From Aphrophora alni (lineage: Eukaryota; Arthropoda; Insecta; Hemiptera; Aphrophoridae), in contig OY740770.1 of NCBI GenBank assembly GCA_963513935.1, forward strand, positions 92,846,511-92,910,510: a stretch of 64,000 bases of DNA, in the 5' to 3' direction. The notes beneath the pieces are model-generated. The model was not told the origin of the DNA. It saw only the letters and a list, made by a program, of their open reading frames with translations, and searched no databases. Shown piece by piece: positions 12,221-24,200 of the stretch (within the stretch, counting starts at the first letter, position 1; each line of letters begins with the position of its first letter). A program made the translations under genes and the position numbers.

Positions 12221-15200
12221 GAACCAATTTAGGAACATGAAATACTTATACACCATAGACTAGAGTTTACAAAATTTTAAGACTATTAAATTATTTTTAT
12301 AGTCTATTTATATCTATTATAGTGGTTTTACTGAGGGGTAGACACCATGAAACAACTAATAACAAAATCAATAACATTATTAAAGTGCAAGTTTTTTTAA
12401 ACTGGTAATTTTAAATTTGAAGTTATAATTATCAGTAAAATCTTTTTGATCTGACCTTAGATTACAAAAAGTAGAACAACAAAAATCGCATTAAATTAAA
12501 AATCCAATATAGATTTTAAAAAAAGAAGAAAATAGACATGCAGACCTTGGTAGAAGTATATATTATAAACATGATATAATATATAGTTCTCTATGTTGAT
12601 TTTAATAGGTTATCTATTAAATAACCTTTCTTTTATCAAGATATATTTACAAAGGAAAATTTCCATAACACGTAAATGTTCAATATGAACTTATAACTTT
12701 ATAGGCTGGATTTATTGGAACTCAAATCACTGATTTTATTTAACATTGGTAATCTTCCCTAACATTAATATACAATGAAACTGAACAAGCAGGCACCCAT
12801 TTCCCTTCCTTCCGATTAATTTATATTTCTTAGTAAATAAATATTGCTTGTTTTTTCTTATTTTTTTATTTTGTTTATTTTATTTTATTTTTTTCTTATT
12901 TGTTGTTTAGTAAGTTCAAAGTTTGGCTTTACCAAAGTTAAATAATGTTCACAAATTTTACAGTCTGAATAGTTTCAAATTTATATTATCTACAAAATAT
13001 TGTTCACATAGCAATTTTGACTAAACAATTAATTTCATATGAATTAGTTTTAAAAAAATCAAAAATTAGTTTAGCACGAAACTATAAATGTTTCTTGCTC
13101 AATACATTATAATAAACCAAATTGAGGCCCTGTAAAAGTAATAGTACATAGGTAACTGGTTAATCCACCTTCAAAAAATAGATATGAAGTTCACCTTCAT
13201 TTTTTTAATATGATTTTGTGTGCAAAATGTATGTGAGAATATTTAGTATAAACTTGAAAACGAGTTAAATATCCCATTTCAAGTGGATAGTGAACATTGT
13301 TTTTTAATCAAATTAAATATCAAATCATCTAAAGAAGAGTTAATATTAGGTATTTAAACCAATCTATTGAAAAAACCCCTTGTAGCTTATTTTGGTATTT
13401 AACAATGTTGAAGGGGTATTTAAAAACTTGATAATCATTTGCTGAGATGGCTATTGTTGTTTAAAATATGTACCAGTATTTAAGATTGGTTCTTACAATG
13501 TAATTGTATACAATAACCTTTTCTTCTTCACTGAGTCTAAATATATACACAGAGCTCTAACTATTAAAAATAATTAATAACAAAGAAACAACATAAGTAC
13601 TAAATTCAAGAAATGCTAATACCAAAAGTGTTCAGTATGACTTGATTTAATAAGAAAGTTTGGAATTCTCAAATTGTTTAAAATATTTAATTTTAAAGTA
13701 GGGTAGGACAGAAATTAATGTGTGTTATGCACATAAATCAAATGAACCATTACACTTATCAGATATATTTAAATCTCAAGGCCAGAAGGGTAAATCACTG
13801 GTTCCAGCCTTAACCTTGATAAGACGAATTTTGCTAGTTCTGAATAATAACAATAGGTTATTGTATATTATCTAGAGTGTTTTATTTTGGTCTGGCGGTC
13901 AAAGAATTAAGAAATTTGTTTAATATAAAAAGATTTTTACTTTGGATCATGTGCAAATAATTAATAATTAAGTATAATTTGTTTGGTCACTTTTTCATAA
14001 TTAAGTTACTTTTCTTTTAACACAACTTTCTGGAACCAAAAGAAAGTTTTCATATAAGCTTATTTATTGAGTAGTTGTGTACATTGTCATACGTACAATC
14101 AAATTATAAACAAAAAATAAGATATTCAGTTTATTCTGCTATTATTGCTTCCTCATTTTTATGAAAATAAGAGTTTTAAACAAATCAAAATTAATCACTT
14201 CTGATTTGGAAAAAAAAATTGTAACTGAGCAAATCACTCGTTCTATATTAATAAAACTTGGTGCATGTTTATCTTTATGTTATTTGTTGAATTTCAATAA
14301 GTTTGAAAAGGGAAAAATCCCTAACCAGTTTAGAAATTATTTTCATGTATAACTTCTTACCCATAAATCGTACAATGACAAAGGCTAATTATATTCTGTA
14401 GCTTAGAATTCTGCATCCAATTATACCAAGATTCCCTATCCTTATAAAAATAAGGGGGTTATTACTAACAAAAAGATTAAGTTGAAATCAGTGCTAAAAC
14501 TGTATAAATTGATACTTTACCGTAAATAATGAATAATTGGTCAAATAGTTTATTTTATTACAATTCATGAAAAAAACAAAAAAAAAACAGCATAGTTATA
14601 CTTTATGATTGAAATTACGCCCGTTCTCATTGTTATTTGATAATAGTAACTGTTACTTGTCATTCTTTGGCATTTTCCTATTTACATTACTATGTAAAAC
14701 TATGTATATATTATTATGTATTACAATAATTTCACACCATCATGAAGCTTTCATTCATGATAATTCCTTTTTTTTTTAAATTGGTCAGGTCTTGTGGCAA
14801 TAAGATATCTTCAAGGCTGACCTTCTATCAGCTGTAATTCATGGAATGATCACATGGTATTCATTTCTTTCATGTTAGAGCCAAACTCGTTAAAATATGC
14901 GTTGATTTTATCTACTTTCCCTAACCTTTAAAGGTCAATAAAAATAAATAGGACAAAGAAACACATCAAGAGATCACATTACCCCACATCCAGAATTTTT
15001 ATTGGAAGGATAATTGCTGTTAATGCAGTGGTTTGACTCCAAAGATAAAACTGTTTAAATTTTGTTATTCATGCTGATCACTGAATGAAGTACAGTATTA
15101 CAAGTGGCAAAATGTGAAATGTTAAAAACTGGTATTTTTATCGACATACAATTTGCAATAACTCTTAAACCATTTGAGATGTCAGAGTGATTCTTTCAGG

Positions 15201-18200
15201 GTTTATTCTCCTTTCAATTCTGCATCTTTTGATACCCATATCATTGGTTTGAAAATTTTTTGATCTTTTCTGAAAAAACTTTAAACTGCAATTACTCGTA
15301 AACCCTTTGAGATTTCAAAGTTTTTTCCTCAGGGTTTACGCTCCTTTCAATTCTGCATCTTTTGATACTCATATGATTGGTATTGTTAAATGTTGAAATT
15401 TTTATAAAAAATTAGATAAAAATGAAAAAAATATTTAAAATTTTGAAATTTTAATAGCACACTTTGACTCCAAATTTAATTCTGCTTCTATTAAGCTATA
15501 AAAACAATCATAAATCAAAAACTCACAGTTTCGACTAAAAAAACTGCCAGGGGGTACTCTTACCATTTTGCAAAGTTTGAAAATTGGCTATTTTCTCGAA
15601 TTAACCCTTAAAATTTTACAAAGTTTGAAAATAGGCTATTTTCTCGAAATAATTACTCAGAAACTATAGGAGATATCTTAGATTGGAAAAAAACGCAGTA
15701 AAATTTGAACTTTCTTCTTTCATTATGTATAGGTTCATATCATTACGATGTATAGTTATGGAGATACAGGCGATTTTAAAAGGTATTGCAAGTGGCAAAA
15801 CGTGAACAGTTAAAATCTGGTATTTTATTGACATATAAATTGCAATAACTCTTAAACCATTTGAGATGTCAGAGTGATTCTTTCAGGGTTAATTCTGCTT
15901 TCAATTCTACATCTTTTGATACCCATTTCAAAATTTAAAAAATTTTGATCTTTTTTGAAAAAACTTTAAACTGCAATTACTCGTAAACCCTTTGAGATTT
16001 CAAAGTGTTTTTCGCAGGGTTCACTCTCCTTTCAATTCTGCATCTTTTGATACCCACATGATTGGTATTGTTAAATGTTAAAATTTTAACACAAAATTAG
16101 ATAAAAATGAAAAAAATATTAAAAAATTTGAAATTTCAATAGCACACCTCGACTTCAAATTTAATTCTGCTTCTATTGAGCTATAACAACAATCAAAAAT
16201 TAAAAACTCACATTTTTTACTAAAAAAACTGCAAGGGTTTTGCCTATAAAAACCCTTTACCATTTTGCAAAGTTTGGAAATTGGCTATTTTCTCGAATTA
16301 ATTACTCAGAAATTATAGGAGATATTTTCGATTTGAAAAAACCACAGTAAAATTTGAACTTTCCTCTTTCATCATGACTGTATAAGTTCATATCATTACG
16401 ATATATAGTTATGGAGCTACAGCCGATATAAAAAGGTAGTATTTCATAATGTACCTTTATTATTTATAACTTTATATTAAATATATAACTGAAAATAAAT
16501 AAACATATAATATTTTATAAGGGCATGGTTTTTTACCACTACCATCTACAATCATGGGTGATAACATAGGATATCATGAAGATTCTTCTAAGAGCTTGGG
16601 AGTTTATTCTTATAAGATATTTGATATGGTAAAGTTGTTGTAGCTTGTGCACCACTGAAGATGGCAACTTTGTTGTTGAAACATGTTTGAATAAATAAAT
16701 GTACTATTTGTGAGAATTGGTGTTCAAGTTTGATTTTATGAAATATTTGATTTGGTATTATCACCCCAGTATCATACTAAAAATTATATGAGATTGGAAG
16801 ATAATTAAAGCAAGGCTATTATTATTTTTTAACTTCAGGGTACATTTTATGATTTTGGCATTGGTTTTGACAGTAAGTAGAGCAACCTTCCAACAAATGA
16901 TCAGCAGATTGCCTATATAAAATAAGGCAATAGATTCCCAGATATTTCATTAAATAGTAAATTTAAAATATCTTTTTTTAAATACTTTATAGATACTTGG
17001 AATTGGAAGGCTATTTTGAATAATATTCAATTATTGCTTTTTGTTTTTAATGTATTGGGAATATTTTGTTTGTACTAAAATAACGAGCATATTTTAACTA
17101 AAGTGAGTAATTTGTCTGGAAGTTATTTGAGATTCAATATATTTTTTAGTTAAGGTAAAAAAAAACTTTTGATGAGTTTTTTTTTCATAACAGTGAATAA
17201 TTACTCATTGAAACAATACCTAGTTGAAATGTTTTTTTTGTTTTTTTTTTTGTTATAGATATTGTAATTTTCATTAATTATTATTGATCAAGAATATTTT
17301 TTTTTAATTTCTCAATATATTCAACTAAACATTAATCATGTTTGAGCACTTAATAATTTTTTAAATTTCTAACTACAGAAAACTTTTGGCTATTATAACT
17401 TAATAATAGATATTATATTTTAGAGATGGTGCAGCACCTATTATTCTTAATGATGTGCCAATCCCATCAGCTTCACCTTCTGGAAGGCAGCAAGATCTCC
17501 TTGAGTTTAATTCCATGTTTCCTGATATTATTCGAGACCTCACGGAAACTGATGGACGTTATTATGATGTTGAAATGGCTAACAAATGGTTTAAAAAGGT
17601 AAAGTTAGCTGATAATAATGTTAACAAATGTTAAGGTTAGCTGATAAATAATTTTTAAAGAAAATTGTTCCGACAGTCAGGAACCCTTAAAAACTCCAGC
17701 TAATGTTGGAACCTTACTTGTTGATTAGTGCAAATGGTTACTAAACATACTAGCAGGAAGGTAACAGGTAAGTCTGATATGAACTTTACGCTACTCTGGA
17801 GTAGAAGGGAATGAGAAAGCAGAAATGTTGGAAAAGATTGATTTTGAGAGGAGATGATGCCTTATTATAGGAGAGGCTTCGAACAGGAAACTGTTTATAG
17901 CATGTGCTTAAAAAGAACACCAAGAACGTATAAATAGATTTGCATAAAGTTATAAGATTACCCTATGAGGCTAGAAGAAGGTCACTCATCTGGCTAAACA
18001 GAGGAGATCGTAGGATGGTGATTGGCCTGATAACAAGGCACTGTTTCCTAGAATAACATAACATAAGAGTAAGAAGGATGACCCATTTCACAATAGGTGT
18101 GGGAAGATTCAGAAGTCAGCTTTTGAAGATATGTTCTGTAGAACTGGCATATTATGATCTTCAGAGCATAGTCATCTCGAACCTGATGTTCTTCGCGAGA

Positions 18201-21200
18201 GCCATTGGTTCAGATAAATCCTCTTTACTGAAGTAAAGAAGAGGTAAATCCTCTTTACTGAATAGGATTCGTGGTGGTCTAACTGTCTGGTAATTTATCT
18301 GCTGCAAAGTAAATATTACTTTCTACTACTGAAAAATTGTTTATTATAGAAAGATTTAGTTATAGATTTATATTAGAAAGAGGTAAAAAATAAAAATTTT
18401 GCAAATTTGTTAGATTTAAGCAAGGCGTTTGACATAGTTTACTGACAATATTTTATTTAGTAAACTTGGTTATTATGGCATATGAAGAGATGAATTGTCT
18501 TTAATTGAATTTTATTTATCGGATAGACTACAAATGGTTAAAGGTAGAGAACAGAGATCGAATCTGCTGAATGTGTCAAGGTGAATACCTCAAGGTTCTA
18601 TCATTGAATTTTTTTATTATTATTTTTTAGTGTATATTAATGATCTACCCAGTTCTATATCTGTTAATGTGTTCTATACTGACAACACAACTATTTTAAT
18701 TTCTGACTCAGATATAAATGTAGTGGATGAAGCAGAAAAAATTGCTCTTGAGAAGATCTCATCTTTGGTTCAACTGTAACAAACTAATTGTAAACAGGGA
18801 AAAAACAGGGAAAAAAATCATTTTTGGTCTTGGCAAGGCCGAGAATAGTTTTGTCAAACTTCTTTGCATGTATGTTTTGATTCAAAAATAGGCTGGAAAA
18901 CTAGCACAAATATACTCTAAGTACGAGGTTAGCTGGAATTATATTTTTTATTAGTAAGTTAAAGTTGTATCCTACCATGGATTTGGTGATAAATGAATCT
19001 TATGCCTTTTCCCATGTTGGGATAATAATTTTATGGGAAAACTCTGCAGGAGCAAGACAGGTTTTTATGTGGCACAAATAGATTATTAGATGCATTAAAG
19101 GCATCACTGATCGTGAATATTGCAGGGCACACTTTGTTGAGCTGTGTTATACTCACTGTACCCTGTTTGTTTATTATGTACTCATTATTACAAGTAAAAG
19201 AAAAATAGTTTACTTATAGTAAGAGAAGTAATATACATAATTATGGTACTAGATATAATGGATTAATTTATGTAGACTATGTTAGGCTAAGCAAATCTCA
19301 GCAGAGTTGTAGGTCTCTTGGCGTAAAACTTTTTTATAGAATGCCACTTAGTACAAGAACAGTAACTAAGAAGAATTTTAAATTAGGCGTTGAAAAATGG
19401 CTAAAAAAGAAAGCATTCTATAGCATAGAATATTGTTGATTGGATAATGATATTAATTTAGTACAATTTTAAACTGTATTATCTATTTTATCCTGTGTAT
19501 TAGACCTAAGCTGACAATGTATATTACAAGCAATTATTCAATGATAATAAATAAATAATAATAATAAATAGATAAACTAAGAACATTTTTCCGACGAGTC
19601 TTCAATTTGTTTTGTTTTTGTTTAGTAAAATATATATACTAAGAAATGTAATTTTAATTTATAACTACAAATTAAGTAGTGGTCTAGAAGTTACAATTTC
19701 AATGTAACTATGGCTAAGAATATAACAAGTTGGCCATGAATAAGGAAGCATTAGAACAACTAAAATTTCATTGGTGGGTTATATTATACTTTAAATTTAA
19801 AACTAAGTTAAATATTGAATAGCTATCCAGTTAAAGATTTGTTGATGATGTCACAGGTTTTACAGTACAATATGACCGGAGGCAGCAAAGCGAGAGGACT
19901 TTCAGTTGTACAGTCTTATAGAATCTTGGCTGCTCCTGAAGATGTTATTCCTGAAAATATGAAACTTGCAAATATAATGGGATGGTGTATGGAACTTGTA
20001 AGTTAATCACTCACTAATTTACATACACAAATAATAATAATAATAATTGGACAGAACGACAGGTAAAATATCCCTGTCGTTACAGACAAAAATTTAAGAC
20101 AAAAATAATGTCTTAATTTTTTTTTAAATGAATCAGTGATATTATCTTAGTGATGTTAATATAAACAAATGACAATTAATAATTCTAAAACTATATTAGA
20201 AACACTTATTTAACATAATAAACAGATAGAAATTGGATAGATTATAAATACAGTTGGATCAATGTTCTTGACACTTGGGATATTGCATAAAAACCTAGTT
20301 CTTACACCCCACCATAAGTGGCGTATTTCTCCCTTACTCAGCACTCTGTACAGTCACAACTAGTATTTTCACATTGAACATTAGGAACCGGAATTAAATT
20401 AATGTGAAACGTCAAAACGTCTAGCCAGTACTGTACACTCCCCTCTTTTAGTGATAAAATAAGCTTTTCGCATGACTAGCCTCTAGCCAGGTTTTCCTAT
20501 GCAGTACTAATAGCCTCACACCCAGGGCCGTGAGTAAACCTCAAGTGCCAAGAACGGTTGATCCTATTGTTCAAATTAATTTTTTACATGCATGAGCAAG
20601 TTCAACCATCGGTTTTCTTGCTCGCTTCAAAAATAAAACTGGTTGCCTATTTCCAAACTTTTTGCATAACTACTCAAATTGACTGACTCATTAGTTCTGT
20701 GATTATAACTGATCAACTCCATGATATTGGTTTATAAAATAGCTAAAATAAGTTGATGGCCAAATAAATAAACAAATTGGAAATAGGTTTTTAGCAGTTA
20801 TTTTTCGAGTTTTCAATGTTGCACTCTCATTATTGTTTGATTACACTAAAATTTGGGTTATTTGATAATCACATTAAAAAGTTAAAGTGCTTCAAGAATA
20901 ATTTTTGAATATGTGCCTTTAGTGTTCAATAAAAGTAAAAAATCTAGAAAGATTATACCAAATATTTATTTAAGGTATCAATATTGACAAATTAGTAATT
21001 TTGCGATCAATATAAACAAAAAATAAAAATTTTATCATCAATTCTCCCAGTATTTCTTAAGGGACAAGAGTAATTATAAAATGGATCCCACTTACTTAAT
21101 TTCTAGAAATATTTCCGATAATTTTTAAATTGTGTTGATGGTTTGAAAATAACAATTTTTTTAATTAATGTTCAAAGTGCACAATTAGACCCTCCTTTTT

Positions 21201-24200
21201 CTAAGGAAGAGATTATTAAAAATGTTATACAAATTAGTCAAGATTTATTAAGAACAATATATTGTTATATTTGTTTTTTGCTTATGTAAATGTGATAACA
21301 ATGAAGGTCATTTCCATTATTATCAATCACCTTCAAATTCTTAAACTTATCCAGCACAGACACATTCACAAATTATATATAGCCTATATATATTTTTTGA
21401 TTTAATCTGCATGAACTCAGTCATTCATATTAACATCCATTTTAAGTTTTAGAGTAAGTATAACATATAATATAAATCTGATGCATGTTAATAATAATGG
21501 TAATTATTACTCCTATCACCATTATTACACCAGTAAACAACTCTATTAGCGGTTAGTAACATTAAGAGGATATGAAACACAGTATTTATTAGGTGTCAAT
21601 TTTTAGTTAGTCCCTGCTATAACGCTATAATCATATTTAAAAAGCAAAACAATTTTGTTAAATTACAATCTTATCTATCATTATACAAACTATACCCATT
21701 ATGAATCTTTGACTGTATTATTTTTTACCTCTTACAACTTTTCACTTTATTCTAATATAAAAAAGAATAAGTTTCTAATATTAGCAATGACCTCTCAAAA
21801 GGTTATCTGACTAAGGTCAGGAACAATTCTACTGTGGCGTTATACAAGTGTAATTATTATCTTGTCTTGACGTAATTCAGTAAGGAAGTTTAATCAAAAA
21901 ACAAAAATAGAATTGCTAACAAATATTTACCGATAGGTCCATCTTCTTCTAATTTGATCAAATTGATCACCAGAATATTAAAAAAGATATATTTATAGAT
22001 CTTTTACTTGCTTGAGCAATCTTATATAAATGATTAAATTTACAGCTGTTTCGTTATTTGTCAGGCATCATCAGAACATGTAGAAAACTTAACAGATTAC
22101 AATGTGTTAACAAAAATTATAAATACACATATTTAGAAATCACATTTAAACGTAATGAAAAATAAATTCTTAGCACTATATTATTTTTATGTCACAGTGG
22201 GTGACCACCCACTTTCATATTGTCTGACTGAATAAATGACATTAAAAAAAGATAAAGTTTTAAACAAAATATGAATGAATGTCCAATATTCCCATATTCA
22301 TCAGTTACCCTAAATAATGAGTGAATATTTTACATATCATAATAAACAAAATTAATACGTTGTTTATTTGGTACTATTTTAGTATTTCACAATTAAACAC
22401 ATATTTATTTGAGTAAACCAAAAGGATAGATATATCTTTATTAACTTGGATACATTTAACATAATATAACATAGTATACCTACAACTTCAACATAACATA
22501 CAGCTATTCCTTTTTATTGTAATCTTTGAGTCTACTGTACTAGACTGCTAGTCATGTAGGCACACACAAATGAAAAATGATACATCAAAATAATTTATTG
22601 ATACATTACACTATTATTTCTTCAACTTTATGATTATGTTTAACCAATCATTTCGTTTTATAACTTACTGTGAAATAGTGGTGATTCTTCCATATTGAAT
22701 GTGAGGATCATTAGGTATATATTTAAAAAAAAAAATTAAAAAACACTTTAAGAAAAAATATAATTATTTTTACAAAAGGAATAATATACACCAAGTGTTA
22801 TGTACTCAATGAGATTGGTTTGATAGACAGATATTTATTAAATTCGGAGGACCAATTAATTTTAAAGTAAATGAATAAAACTTTGAATTCATTTGTAAGA
22901 TTAAGAAGAAAGAAAATGAACATATAAAAATGTGACATATATGATGTTTAACATAAATGTGCCATACCTTTGGTGCAGAGTCTGAAAGTCTAGCTGCCTG
23001 ATGCATCCTTGGAGTGGGAAAGTCCGTTAAACGACACACATATATATTTCACCACAATGTCACATTCATAAAATAGAACATAATTGAGCACAAGAAAGAA
23101 TGAAACTAAAAACACTTGTAGGTTTGATCACTCACAAATATATGTATTTTGCGTTGAGCGTGCATTTGTTTATAAGACAAAGAGCAACATGAAGCGGGAA
23201 GGTGAACGAAAGTTAAGTATTGTGCATTATTGCATAGCCAGCGACAAAGACAAAGGAATAGTGCATGGGTGCACTGCGAACGACAAGCATGTCGTGAAGC
23301 GTGATTAATCGTAAAAATGAATTAATCGAGAAGCGTTCTCTATAAGAAGAGAAAACTAATGAATGCAATGAAGTATGCACACGGAGTTGCTGTTTTAGTT
23401 GCCAATCTAAGACTGCTTTGCCCAGTTGAAAAAGAAAGCGTCCTTTAGCCAGGGGTGGGAGTTGCAGTAATATGATGCTTGCCAATAAAATGTAGCGTCT
23501 CTCGAAGTTGCCGGCCGTTTATTGGTGGAATAATTATTAGTGATGTGGGGCTGATAACAATTCGAAGGCTGGTGCAGTATTCCACGGAAACTTTTACCAT
23601 ACAATGGAAAAGTCCTGTTGTACTGAATATTCCGTTTTTTAAGCAGATGACAATAGTTGTACCTCCGAGAGCGCTTAATTTGAATTGACGCATTGGTAGG
23701 AAATTGGATTGATTGACATTACCAAACACCAGGAGGAGTCCATTTTGCTGTATTCCAATGTGGAACTAGTTTCACCCATGCTTCTTGATCTATTTCTAGT
23801 TCAGTTAAAAGCTCTTATTTATTATCGTATACACCCTTGTATGTTTGTTTCTTAAAATTCAACTACTCATGAACCTTATCAGAAACTTTGAGTATTAATA
23901 AAGCTCTTGACATTGTTAAGCGAGGTTTTAATCTTCTAGATCAGGAGTTCCCAACCGGTGGTACGCGGGAACGTTTCAGGTGGTACACATGAGAGATGTG
24001 AGCAACATGCTATTAATAGCTTGAGCAGTGAGCACGCAAACATTACTCAGCTGTTTGTCTCTGCAGGAGTGGAGGTGTGACGGAGCCGGGGGCGGTGCGA
24101 CGAGATCTGTCTTACCCTTCTTCCCCCACGGCCCACGCAATTAATAACTTCTCCTACGCCTATATTCTTCCGCCTCACAATATTGCCAGTGAATGTGCAA

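Noticed and set aside
20523..20535. CAGGGCCGTG as a hAT terminal repeat.
   Set aside because: No inverted partner and no 8-bp duplication found nearby.
22806..23039. Minus-strand stretch starting [20 protein letters not shown] with a donor-like GGTATGG after SAPK, as a first exon.
   Set aside because: No family match, no partner exon and no clear promoter. Open by chance cannot be excluded.
23084..23729. Cluster of overlapping open frames on both strands in a less AT-rich block.
   Set aside because: None shows a domain, and openness in several frames at once follows from local base composition.
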